15,853 bases of DNA, taken from the NCBI GenBank assembly GCA_963713445.1, contig CAVQMB010000036.1, forward strand, positions 1-15,853. Reading direction: 5' to 3'. Positions 6,570 through 14,451 of the stretch are shown piece after piece (within the stretch, counting starts at the first letter, position 1; every line of letters starts with the position of its first letter). The stretch comes from CAVQMB01 sp963713445 (GTDB taxonomy: Bacteria > Pseudomonadota > Gammaproteobacteria > Competibacterales > Competibacteraceae). The translations under genes and the position numbers were made by a program. The notes beneath the pieces are model-generated. The model did not search any database. It worked only from the letters and a program-made list of their open reading frames with translations, and had not been told where the DNA came from.

Positions 6570-7648
6570 TGGCTCTGACCAACTGGTTGACGATCCACGT
6601 CTACAGTGGCTTCAATGTCTTCCAGTATCTGACATTCCGGGCCATTCTCGGGGTATTGACGGCCCTGGGGATTGCGCTGGTGGTCGGCCCTACCATGATC
6701 CGTCGCCTCAACCTGCTGCAGATCGGCCAGCAGGTGCGCAATGACGGTCCCCAGAGCCATCTGGTCAAAGCCGGCACACCCACCATGGGTGGCGCGCTGA
6801 TCCTGGTCGCGGTCGCCGTCTCGACGCTGTTATGGGCCGATCTGACCAATCGCTATATTTGGATCGTGCTGCTGACCACGCTGGCGTTTGGCGCGATCGG
6901 CTGGGTCGACGATTACCGCAAGCTGGTGTTGAAGAACTCCAACGGGCTGGCGCCACGCCACAAGTACCTGTGGCAGTCGCTGGCCGGCCTGGGTGCGGCC
7001 GTGGTGTTGTACCTGACCGCGCCGACATCGGTCGAGACCACGCTCATCGTTCCGGTATTCAAGAACGTGGCGGTGCCGCTGGGCTGGTTGTTCGTGCCGC
7101 TGACTTATCTGGTTATTGTCGGCTCCAGCAACGCCGTCAATCTGACCGATGGCCTGGATGGCCTGGCGATCATGCCGACCGTGATGGTCGCTGGTGCCCT
7201 GGCCGTGTTTGCCTACGCCTCCGGAAATTTCAAGTTCGCCGCCTATCTCGGTATTCCCTATGTCGCCGGCGTGGGCGAGATTGCTGTATTCTGCGCTGCC
7301 CTGGTCGGGGCCGGGCTGGGCTTTCTCTGGTTCAATGCCTATCCCGCGCAGGTGTTCATGGGGGACGTCGGTGCGCTGGCGTTGGGTGCGGCACTGGGTG
7401 TTGTGGCCGTGATTGTGCGCCAGGAACTGGTGCTGTTTATCATGGGCGGCGTGTTTGTCATGGAGACGGTGTCGGTGATTCTGCAGGTGAGTTCGTTCAA
7501 GCTGACGGGACGGCGCATCTTCCGGATGGCGCCGCTGCATCATCACTACGAGCTCAAGGGCTGGCCGGAGCCGCGCGTGATCGTGCGGTTCTGGATCATC
7601 ACGGTGATATTGGTGCTTATTGGTCTGGCAACGCTGAAGATTCGGTGA
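6563..7648 (+). CDS. mraY: Phospho-MurNAc-pentapeptide translocase MraY
   Basis: MraY transfers phospho-MurNAc-pentapeptide from UDP to undecaprenyl phosphate, making lipid I in the inner membrane. The 361 aa product is strongly hydrophobic with about ten membrane segments and is very close in sequence to E. coli MraY (360 aa). Conserved cytoplasmic motifs are VRNDG at 58-62, D116-D-Y-R-K, the NAVNLTDGLDG block starting at N190, and FMGDVG with the catalytic-site aspartate D268. HHHYELKGW lies near the end, and the protein ends IGLATLKIR as in the family. The start is GTG at 6563 because the product then begins MLV like its homologues, and AGGAG lies at 6550-6554 with 8 nt spacing. It overlaps murF by 7 nt and precedes murD by 2 nt. 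Confidence 0.98.
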   Translation: MLVALTNWLTIHVYSGFNVFQYLTFRAILGVLTALGIALVVGPTMIRRLNLLQIGQQVRNDGPQSHLVKAGTPTMGGALILVAVAVSTLLWADLTNRYIWIVLLTTLAFGAIGWVDDYRKLVLKNSNGLAPRHKYLWQSLAGLGAAVVLYLTAPTSVETTLIVPVFKNVAVPLGWLFVPLTYLVIVGSSNAVNLTDGLDGLAIMPTVMVAGALAVFAYASGNFKFAAYLGIPYVAGVGEIAVFCAALVGAGLGFLWFNAYPAQVFMGDVGALALGAALGVVAVIVRQELVLFIMGGVFVMETVSVILQVSSFKLTGRRIFRMAPLHHHYELKGWPEPRVIVRFWIITVILVLIGLATLKIR

Positions 7649-7650
7649 TC

Positions 7651-9003
7651 ATGGACGGACTACCGGCGGCGATCGATCTGGAAGGCATGAGTCTGGTCGT
7701 GGGGCTGGGTCAGAGCGGGTTGTCGGCGGTGCGTTTACTGGCATCCCGGGGGCGCGATGTCATGGTCACCGACAGCCGGCCGAATCCGCCCGCACTGGCC
7801 GCACTACGGCGTGACTGGCCCAATGTGCCGTATCGCCTGAACGGTTTCTGCGAGGAGGCCTGTGCCCGGGCCGCCCGGCTGATCCTGAGCCCCGGTGTGT
7901 CCTCGTCCGATCCGTTGATCGCCGCCGCTGCGGCTCGCGGCCTACCCGTAATAGGGGACGTCGAACTGTTCGCCCGACTGGCCACAGCACCGGTAGCCGC
8001 TATAACCGGTTCTAATGGCAAGAGCACCGTGACCACTTTGCTCGGCAGAATGGCCGCTGCTGCGGGCACTCGGGTTGCCGTTGGCGGCAATCTGGGACCG
8101 CCGGCGCTGGATCTGCTCGATGAGTCCGCCGAGCTGTACGTGCTGGAATTGTCCAGCTTTCAGCTGGAGACGACCACCAGTCTCCACGCGCGGGCCGCTT
8201 GCGTGCTCAACCTGAGCCCGGATCACCTGGACCGTTATGCTGCTTTCAGTGATTACGCTGCCGCCAAGCAGCGGATTTTCAGGGGCCACGGTGCCATGAT
8301 TCTCAACGCCGACGATGCCGCTGTCATGGCCATGGCAGAACCCGGCCGGACCCAGTACCGATTCACGCTGGGCGAGCCCAGCGACGGCGAGTTCGGTCGC
8401 CGCTGGCACGCCGGCGAGCAGTGGCTGGCCTGTGGCAGCGAGCTCGGGTTACCGATGCGGGAACTCGGCCTTAATGGGGTACATAATCACGCCAATGCGC
8501 TGGCGGCCCTGGCGATGGGTCGGGCATTGGACCTGCCGCTGCCGGCGATGCTGGCCGCGCTGCGCGAATTCCGCGGCCTGCCGCATCGTTGTGAATTGGT
8601 CGCCGAGCGCGCGGGTGTGCGCTGGTTCAACGATTCAAAGGGAACCAATGTGGGCGCCACCGTGGCGGCCATCGAAGGCTTGCCGGGGTCGCTGGTGCTG
8701 CTCGCCGGCGGTGACGGCAAAGGGCAGGATTTCAGGCCGCTGGCGGAGGCGGCGCGTCACAAGGTCAAAGCGGCGGTGCTGTTCGGGCGCGATGCCGCGC
8801 GCATTGCTGCCGCCCTGGCCGGTACGGTCCCGTTTGAACTTGCCGACGATCTGACCGAGGCGATCGCCCGGGCTGAGCAACATGCGGTACCCGGTGACAA
8901 CGTTGTGTTGTCACCCGCTTGCGCCAGCCTGGACATGTTTGCCAACTATGAAGCACGCGGCCAGGCTTTCGTGGCTGCGGTACGGGCCCTGCCGCCATGC
9001 TGA
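7651..9003 (+). CDS. murD: UDP-MurNAc-L-alanine:D-glutamate ligase MurD
   Basis: MurD adds D-glutamate to UDP-MurNAc-L-Ala in the cytoplasm, the second amino-acid step. The 450 aa product begins with a nucleotide-binding fold for the UDP moiety (VVGLGQSGLSA, about 16-26). The ATP loop TGSNGKST is at 118-125, and YVLELSSFQLETT follows. The likely carbamylated lysine is K206. FNDSKGTNVGAT is present, where E. coli MurD has NDSKATN, and the C terminus has LSPACASLD. The reading frame is open far upstream through mraY, but only the part from 7651 resembles MurD. ATG at 7651 is preferred; GTG at 7645 is a possible alternative that overlaps mraY. Only weak GAAGA is seen upstream. It overlaps ftsW by 7 nt. 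Confidence 0.97.
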   Translation: MDGLPAAIDLEGMSLVVGLGQSGLSAVRLLASRGRDVMVTDSRPNPPALAALRRDWPNVPYRLNGFCEEACARAARLILSPGVSSSDPLIAAAAARGLPVIGDVELFARLATAPVAAITGSNGKSTVTTLLGRMAAAAGTRVAVGGNLGPPALDLLDESAELYVLELSSFQLETTTSLHARAACVLNLSPDHLDRYAAFSDYAAAKQRIFRGHGAMILNADDAAVMAMAEPGRTQYRFTLGEPSDGEFGRRWHAGEQWLACGSELGLPMRELGLNGVHNHANALAALAMGRALDLPLPAMLAALREFRGLPHRCELVAERAGVRWFNDSKGTNVGATVAAIEGLPGSLVLLAGGDGKGQDFRPLAEAARHKVKAAVLFGRDAARIAAALAGTVPFELADDLTEAIARAEQHAVPGDNVVLSPACASLDMFANYEARGQAFVAAVRALPPC

Positions 9004-10178
9004 CGCCATCTCTCCCTGCCGCTGCGGTGCGTCGTTCCGCTCTGCCCGTGGATGGCTGGCTACTGGGTTCGGCGTTGTTGCTGGTCGGGCTGGGACTGCT
9101 GATGGTGACGTCGGCGTCGCTGCCACTGGCCGGTGCTCATGGCGGTGATCCGCTGCGGTTCCTGATTCGCCAGTCGGTGGCGCTATGCGTCGGGCTGGCC
9201 ATGGCGGCCCTTGCGTTGCGCACGCCGTTGCAGCGCTGGTTCCAGTATGGCCCCTGGTTGTTGTTGGGCGCGCTCGGTTTGCTGCTGCTGGTGCTGGCTC
9301 CGGGGCTCGGGCATGAGGTCAACGGCAGCTCGCGTTGGCTCAGTCTCGGACCGGCTCACGTGCAGGTTTCGGAACTGGCCAAACTGTTCACCTTGATCTA
9401 CGTTGCCAGCTATCTGCAGCGTCACGGTGCCGAGCTTTGCACCTCGATGATGGCCATGTTGCGGCTTATGTTCGTCCTTGGTGTGGTCGCGATTTTGCTT
9501 TTGCTGGAGCCGGATTTCGGCGCTGCTGCCGTGCTGGTGGCAGTGGCATTGGGCATGGTGTTCCTGGCCGGGATCAAGATCGGCCGTTTTCTGCTGCTGC
9601 AGAGCGTGATCTTCGTTGGCATGCTGGCGCTGGTGTATTCGTCGGTCTACCGCTGGAAACGCATGACCAGTTTTGTCAATCCATGGCGGGATCCCTACGG
9701 CGACAGTTTTCAGCTGACCCAAGCCTTGATCGCGATCGGACGCGGCGGTCCGCTGGGTGTTGGTCTTGGAGACAGCATTCAGAAACACTATTACCTGCCC
9801 GAGGCGCATACCGATTTTCTGTTCGCTATTCTGGCGGAGGAACTGGGGCTGGTCGGCGTGCTGGTCGTCATTGCGTTGTACGCGGTGCTGGTCTGGCGGG
9901 CATTCGTCATTGCCCATGCCGCGCTACAGCAGGGCCAGCGCTTCGCCGCTTATCTGGGCTACGGTATCGGCATGCTGTTCTCGCTCCAGAGCCTGATAAA
10001 TATCGGGGTCAACATGGGGGTTCTGCCGACCAAGGGCTTGACGCTGCCATTTCTGAGCTACGGCGGCAGCAGTCTGGTGGTGATGTGTCTGGCCCTGGGG
10101 CTGTTGCTGCGGATCGATCTGGAAACCCGGCGCAGCACGCAAGCGGCTGCGCCAGACGCCACGGAGGCCACGCCGTGA
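8997..10178 (+). CDS. ftsW: Septal peptidoglycan glycosyltransferase FtsW (SEDS family)
   Basis: FtsW is a multi-pass membrane enzyme that polymerises lipid II into glycan strands at the division site, paired with FtsI. The 393 aa product has about ten hydrophobic segments. Family motifs include NGSSRWLSLGP in the first extracytoplasmic part, LLEPDFG, and the large periplasmic loop GLGDSIQKHYYLPEAHTD, in which D273 matches the essential aspartate of SEDS polymerases. LPTKGLTLPFLSYGGSS is near the end. Its position between murD and murG separates it from the elongation paralogue RodA. ATG at 8997 overlaps the murD stop by 7 nt; no Shine-Dalgarno is evident, so coupling to murD is likely. The polar C-terminal tail (about 380-393) is probably cytoplasmic. 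Confidence 0.97.
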   Translation: MLTPSLPAAAVRRSALPVDGWLLGSALLLVGLGLLMVTSASLPLAGAHGGDPLRFLIRQSVALCVGLAMAALALRTPLQRWFQYGPWLLLGALGLLLLVLAPGLGHEVNGSSRWLSLGPAHVQVSELAKLFTLIYVASYLQRHGAELCTSMMAMLRLMFVLGVVAILLLLEPDFGAAAVLVAVALGMVFLAGIKIGRFLLLQSVIFVGMLALVYSSVYRWKRMTSFVNPWRDPYGDSFQLTQALIAIGRGGPLGVGLGDSIQKHYYLPEAHTDFLFAILAEELGLVGVLVVIALYAVLVWRAFVIAHAALQQGQRFAAYLGYGIGMLFSLQSLINIGVNMGVLPTKGLTLPFLSYGGSSLVVMCLALGLLLRIDLETRRSTQAAAPDATEATP

Positions 10179-11254
10179 TGGCACCGGTGTTGATCACCGC
10201 GGGCGGCACCGGAGGCCATGTGTTCCCGGCCCTGGCGGTCGCGGAACAGCTGCGGGCGCTGGGCGTGCCCGTGGTCTGGCTGGGGACCCGCCGCGGTCTG
10301 GAAGCGCAGCTGGTGCCGGCGGCCGACATTCCCATCGAGTGGCTGGAAGTGAGCGGATTGCGTGGCAGCGGCTTGAAGCGCCTGCTGAATGCGCCGCTGA
10401 TGCTGCTGCGCGCGGTGCTGCAGGCTGTGGTTATCGTGCGCCGGCTGCGGCCGCGGCTAGTACTGGGTATGGGCGGGTTTGTTAGTGGCCCGGGCGGTGT
10501 GGCGGCACGTTGCCTGGGCATCCCACTGGTCGTGCACGAGCAGAACGCCATTGCCGGCATGACCAACCGCTGGCTGGCACGGCTGGCGACGCGCGTGCTG
10601 GAGGCCGTCCCCGGGACGTTTCCCGCCGCGCGCCGGGCCGAGGTGGTGGGCAATCCAGTGCGCCCGGATATTGCCGCCCTGACGCCGCCCGCGGCCCGAC
10701 TGAGTGACCGTCGTGGCCGTGGTCGTCTGCTGGTATTGGGTGGCAGTCAAGGCGCCCGAGCCCTGAACGAGATGCTGCCGGCGGCCCTGGCGCGGATTGA
10801 TCCCGCTGAACGGCCCGAGGTGTGGCACCAGACCGGCAGCCGCTGGCACGAGCAGACCGTGTCAGGTTATCGGGCCGTTAGCGTGACAGCCCGGGTGGAG
10901 CCTTTCATTGATGACATGGCCCGGGCCTATGGCTGGGCTGACCTGGTACTGTGCCGGGCCGGCGCACTGACCGTGGCCGAGCTGGCGGCGGCGGGTGTGG
11001 CCGCGTTGCTGATTCCGTTCCCGTTTGCTGTCGACGACCATCAAACCGTCAACGCCCGGTTTCTGGTGCAGGCCGGCGCGGCCTGCTTGCTGCCCCAGGC
11101 TGAGTTGTCGTCGGGCCGGCTGGCGGAGCAGCTCACACAGTTGTTCGGCGACCGGCCGCGGCTGCTTGCTATGGCGACGGCGGCGCGCAATGAAGCACGT
11201 CCGGATGCCGCGGCGGCGCTGGCCCGGATCTGCCTGGAGGTGGCGCGGCCATGA
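10178..11254 (+). CDS. murG: Lipid II synthase MurG (UDP-GlcNAc:lipid I GlcNAc transferase)
   Basis: MurG adds GlcNAc to lipid I on the inner face of the cytoplasmic membrane, producing lipid II. It is a GT-B fold enzyme of 358 aa, close to E. coli's 355. Glycine-rich motifs lie in order: GGTGGH at 9-14, GMGGFVSGPGG at 97-107, HEQN at 120-123, GGSQGA at 187-192 for the donor side, and RAGALTVAEL at 259-268, followed by IPFPFAVDDHQTVNA. ATG at 10178 shares one base with the ftsW stop (TGATG). GGAGG at 10163-10167 is 10 nt from this ATG and 7 nt from an in-frame GTG at 10175, so the start could be one codon earlier. It overlaps murC by 4 nt. Confidence 0.97.
   Translation: MAPVLITAGGTGGHVFPALAVAEQLRALGVPVVWLGTRRGLEAQLVPAADIPIEWLEVSGLRGSGLKRLLNAPLMLLRAVLQAVVIVRRLRPRLVLGMGGFVSGPGGVAARCLGIPLVVHEQNAIAGMTNRWLARLATRVLEAVPGTFPAARRAEVVGNPVRPDIAALTPPAARLSDRRGRGRLLVLGGSQGARALNEMLPAALARIDPAERPEVWHQTGSRWHEQTVSGYRAVSVTARVEPFIDDMARAYGWADLVLCRAGALTVAELAAAGVAALLIPFPFAVDDHQTVNARFLVQAGAACLLPQAELSSGRLAEQLTQLFGDRPRLLAMATAARNEARPDAAAALARICLEVARP
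11236..11250 (+). promoter_or_regulatory. Ribosome binding site of murC inside murG
   Basis: GGAGG at 11236-11240 lies within the last codons of murG, 10 nt before the murC ATG at 11251. It supports the choice of that ATG. The 13 nt GGCGCGGCCATGA ending at the murG stop recurs exactly at the murC-murB junction. Confidence 0.7.
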
Positions 11255-12684
11255 TACCGGTCCAGGTCGATAGCCAGGACATGCGCCGTATCCACAATCT
11301 GCATTTTGTCGGCATTGGCGGTTCCGGCATGTGCGGCATTGCCGAAGTGCTGCTGAACCTGGGTTACCAAGTGTCGGGCTCTGATCTGAAGCCTTCGGCG
11401 ATCACGCAACGGCTGGCCGAGCGGGGGGCGCGGGTTTATCAGGGCCATGCGCCGGCCCATATCGCGGGCGCCGATGCGGTGGTGATCTCGAGTGCCGTGA
11501 CGCCGGACAATCCCGAGGTGACTGCTGCCCGGGCAGCCCGCGTCCCGGTGGTGCCTCGGGCCGAGATGCTGGCCGAATTGATGCGTTTCCGCTACGGCAT
11601 TGCGGTCGCCGGCACTCATGGCAAGACCACGACCACCAGCCTGATCGCCAGCCTGCTGGCCGAGGCCGGGCTCGATCCCACCTTCGTCATCGGTGGCCGC
11701 CTCAACAGCGCCGGCAGCAACGCACGCCTGGGTGCCGGGCGTTATCTGGTTGCCGAAGCCGACGAGAGTGATGCCTCCTTCCTTTATCTCAAACCGATGC
11801 TGGCGGTAGTCACCAATATCGACGCCGATCATCTTTCGACCTATAGCGGCGATTTCGGGCGATTGCGCGATACCTTTGTCGAATTCCTGCATCATCTGCC
11901 GTTCTATGGGCTGGCCGTGGTTTGTGGCGATGATCCGCAGGTGCGCGAGATTTTGCCACGGGTCGGGCGGCCGTTGCTGACTTACGGTACCGGGCCCGAT
12001 TGCGATCTGCAGGCGACCGATATCCGCCAGGACGGCATGCGCATGCAGTTTCGGGTGCGCTTGCCCGAGGCCGCCGAGAGCGATGATTTCACCCTCAACC
12101 TGCCGGGCCGCCACAGCGTGTTGAATGCCCTGGCGGCGCTTGCCATCGGCCATGAGTTGGGCATAGCCGTGGCCACCTTGCAGCGGGGACTGGCCCGGTT
12201 CCAGGGCATTGGCCGGCGCTTTCACCAGCATGGCGAACTGGCGCTGCCAGGTGGCGGCTCGGTGACGCTGATGGACGACTACGGCCACCATCCTCGTGAG
12301 CTTGCCGCCGTGCTGGGGGCCATCCGGGGTGGCTGGCCCGAGCGCCGGCTGGTGCTGGCGTTTCAACCCCATCGCTATAGCCGCACCCGGGACCTGTTCG
12401 AGGACTTCGCCAGCGTCTTGTCGCAACCAGATGCGCTCGTGCTGACCGAGGTCTATGCGGCCGGTGAACTGCCCGTGGTCGGCGCCGACGGTCGCAGTCT
12501 GAGCCGCGCGGTGCGCGCCCGCGGCCGGCTCGATCCGGTGTTTGTGCCGGCCGCGTCCGATCTGGCGGCGGTGCTGCCAGGCGTGTTGCAGGATGGCGAT
12601 ATCCTGTTGTTGATGGGGGCGGGCGATATCGGAGCAGCGGCGGTCCGGCTGGGTCGGTCAGGACTTGCGGAGGCGCGGCCATGA
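11251..12684 (+). CDS. murC: UDP-N-acetylmuramate:L-alanine ligase MurC
   Basis: MurC starts the peptide stem by adding L-alanine to UDP-MurNAc, using ATP. The 477 aa product has the UDP-binding glycine motif GIGGSGM at 21-27 and SGSD soon after. The ATP loop AGTHGKTTTT is at 120-129. An EADESDASFL block follows, then NIDADH in the central domain, and DDYGHHP at 342-348 with FQPHRYSRTRDL in the C-terminal domain. The chosen start ATG at 11251 overlaps the murG stop (ATGA). Met11 (11281), which begins MRRIHNLHFVG, is a possible shorter start, but the ribosome site at 11236 favours the first. Length is slightly below E. coli's 491. It overlaps murB by 4 nt. Confidence 0.97.
   Translation: MIPVQVDSQDMRRIHNLHFVGIGGSGMCGIAEVLLNLGYQVSGSDLKPSAITQRLAERGARVYQGHAPAHIAGADAVVISSAVTPDNPEVTAARAARVPVVPRAEMLAELMRFRYGIAVAGTHGKTTTTSLIASLLAEAGLDPTFVIGGRLNSAGSNARLGAGRYLVAEADESDASFLYLKPMLAVVTNIDADHLSTYSGDFGRLRDTFVEFLHHLPFYGLAVVCGDDPQVREILPRVGRPLLTYGTGPDCDLQATDIRQDGMRMQFRVRLPEAAESDDFTLNLPGRHSVLNALAALAIGHELGIAVATLQRGLARFQGIGRRFHQHGELALPGGGSVTLMDDYGHHPRELAAVLGAIRGGWPERRLVLAFQPHRYSRTRDLFEDFASVLSQPDALVLTEVYAAGELPVVGADGRSLSRAVRARGRLDPVFVPAASDLAAVLPGVLQDGDILLLMGAGDIGAAAVRLGRSGLAEARP
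12669..12680 (+). promoter_or_regulatory. Ribosome binding site of murB inside murC
   Basis: GGAGG at 12669-12673 sits in the last codons of murC with 7 nt spacing to the murB ATG at 12681. The start context GGCGCGGCCATGA is identical to that of murC. This strongly supports ATGA-type coupled initiation of murB. Confidence 0.75.
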
Positions 12685-13625
12685 CGTCCCAGATGCGCGC
12701 TAATGGCGCCACCAGTCCGTTGCGGGGCGAGCTGCGTCTGTATGAGCCGCTGGCGCGGTTTACCTCATGGCGTGTCGGCGGGCCGGCGCAGCGTTTCTAC
12801 AAGCCGGCCGACCTGGATGATCTCAGCGTCTACCTGCAGACGCTGCCGGCAACAGAGCCACTGTTCTGGCTGGGGTTGGGGAGCAACCTGCTGGTGCGTG
12901 ACGGCGGTATTCCGGGCAGCGTGATCGCGACCCTGGGCGCGTTGCGGAAGCTGACCCGGCTGGGCTCGCGGACCGTGCGCGTCGAAGCCGGTGTGCCCTG
13001 CGCCAAAGCAGCCCGCTTCAGCGCTCGTCTGGGGCTCGGCGGTGCGGAATTCCTGGCGGGTATACCGGGTACCATGGGTGGCGCCCTGGCCATGAATGCC
13101 GGGGCTTGGGGTGGCGAGACCTGGGAGCGCGTGCTGGCAGTGGAGACGGTCGACCATAGCGGCCGGCGCCGTCTGCGGCGTCCGGCGGAGTTCGATATTG
13201 GCTACCGCCAGTGCCGGGGTCGCGACGGTGAGTGGTTCGTGGCCGCGCGCCTGGCGCTGGAGCCGGCCAGCGCTGAGCAGTCGCTGGATTTGATTCGCGA
13301 GTTCCTGGAGCAGCGCAATCTGAGCCAGCCGACCCGGGTCGCGAGCTGCGGTTCGGTGTTTCGAAATCCGCCCGGCGATCACGCCGCCCGGCTGATCGAC
13401 GCAGCCGGACTCAAGGGCTATTGCATCGGCGGTGCGCAGGTGTCTTCCAAGCATGCCAATTTCATAGTCAACACCGGCAATGCGAGCGCAGCGGATCTGG
13501 AGGCCTTGATCCACCATGTCCAGCGGCGGGTTGCCGAGGTTCACGGGATCCGGCTGGAGCCGGAAGTGCGTATCGTCGGTGTAAGCGAGAGCCTTCTCGT
13601 CAATCCGGAGGGTGGACGATGCTGA
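12681..13625 (+). CDS. murB: UDP-N-acetylenolpyruvoylglucosamine reductase MurB
   Basis: MurB is the FAD-dependent, NADPH-using reductase that turns enolpyruvyl-UDP-GlcNAc into UDP-MurNAc, the substrate of MurC next door. The 314 aa product has TSWRVGGPA near the N terminus, the FAD-binding GLGSNLLVRDGG, and AGIPGTMGGALAMNAGAWGG. Y175-R176 supplies the conserved YR pair. ASCGSVFRNPPGDHAARLI carries the likely proton-donor serine S225, QVSSKHANFIVN follows, and LEPEVRIVG carries the probable catalytic glutamate E295. Its length and the SCGSVFRNP/KHANFI form suggest the shorter type of MurB, unlike the longer E. coli enzyme. In E. coli the murC-ftsQ interval holds ddlB, and murB lies outside the cluster. 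It overlaps ftsQ by 7 nt. Confidence 0.97.
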   Translation: MTSQMRANGATSPLRGELRLYEPLARFTSWRVGGPAQRFYKPADLDDLSVYLQTLPATEPLFWLGLGSNLLVRDGGIPGSVIATLGALRKLTRLGSRTVRVEAGVPCAKAARFSARLGLGGAEFLAGIPGTMGGALAMNAGAWGGETWERVLAVETVDHSGRRRLRRPAEFDIGYRQCRGRDGEWFVAARLALEPASAEQSLDLIREFLEQRNLSQPTRVASCGSVFRNPPGDHAARLIDAAGLKGYCIGGAQVSSKHANFIVNTGNASAADLEALIHHVQRRVAEVHGIRLEPEVRIVGVSESLLVNPEGGRC

Positions 13626-14431
13626 AAAGACGCAACGGCGCCAGCCGGCGCCAGATCCGCGAGCGCCACGGAATCGACTGGCGTCGCTGGACGGCACTGC
13701 TGACGTTGGCCGGGTTGCTACTGCTGGCAGGCTGGGGCGTGCGCCAGGTCCTCCAGCCAGGTCGTTTCCCGCTGCGCTATGTGTATTTCCGTGGCAAGCT
13801 GGGCCATCTAAAACAGCCGCAGCTGCGTACGCTGGTGGCCGACCAGCTGGGACGCAATTTCTTCCGCCTCGATCTGGCTGCCCTGCAGAACCGTTTCATG
13901 CGTGAACCCTGGGTTGCCGCGGCTACCGTGCGCCGGTTGTGGCCAGACAGTCTTGAGGTCAAGCTGCGCGAGCGCGAGGCGGTTGCCTACTGGAATCAGA
14001 AGCAGCTGCTCGACGCTCAGGGGCGGTTGTTTCAGCCGCAGCCGCTGCCGGCTGACCCGAGCTGGCCGCACCTGCAGGGACCAGAGGGCCAGGCGGCTGC
14101 TGTGCTGGCGCGGTACCGCGCGTTCAGCAAGTTGCTGGGGCCCCTCAGCCTGCATCTGGCCAAGCTGCGTGAAGGGCGTTATGGTGCCTGGAGCGGCCAG
14201 CTTGACAACGGCTTGGAGATCAAGCTCGGCCGCTATCAGGTGGGGCAGCGGCTGCGGCGCTTCATACTGCTTTATCCGCGGATACTGCAGCCACAACTGG
14301 CCCAGCTTGCCGGAGTGGACTTGCGTTATCCCAATGGCGCTGCGTTGCGCTGGAGTCAGCTACCAGCCGGCGCGACTGCCTTGGCGCAGCGGCAACATCC
14401 GCACGGCGCAATGCTGGCGGCGGCAGATTAG
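13619..14431 (+). CDS. ftsQ: Cell division protein FtsQ
   Basis: FtsQ is a bitopic inner-membrane protein that links FtsL/FtsB to other divisome parts. The 270 aa product has a strongly basic cytoplasmic start (KRRNGASRRQIRER), one membrane segment at about 24-40, and a periplasmic part. The latter begins with a POTRA domain at about 51-119 (FPLRYVYFRG to REREAVAYW). A beta domain follows, including WSGQLDNGLEIKLGR and a VDLRYPNG segment close to the end, as in FtsQ homologues. The start ATG at 13619 lies inside murB, with GGAGG at 13607-13611 and 7 nt spacing. The open frame extends far upstream inside murB but without likeness. It ends 20 nt before ftsA. Confidence 0.95.
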   Translation: MLKRRNGASRRQIRERHGIDWRRWTALLTLAGLLLLAGWGVRQVLQPGRFPLRYVYFRGKLGHLKQPQLRTLVADQLGRNFFRLDLAALQNRFMREPWVAAATVRRLWPDSLEVKLREREAVAYWNQKQLLDAQGRLFQPQPLPADPSWPHLQGPEGQAAAVLARYRAFSKLLGPLSLHLAKLREGRYGAWSGQLDNGLEIKLGRYQVGQRLRRFILLYPRILQPQLAQLAGVDLRYPNGAALRWSQLPAGATALAQRQHPHGAMLAAAD

Positions 14432-14451
14432 CACAACGGATCGACTACTTT

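Noticed and set aside
6832..7650. Upstream in-frame extension of murD through mraY
   Set aside because: The extension is out of frame with mraY and looks like nonsense protein; MurD likeness begins only after 7651.
11041..12426. Minus-strand open frame of 461 aa opposite murG and murC
   Set aside because: A shadow of two well-supported genes, with no recognisable motif.
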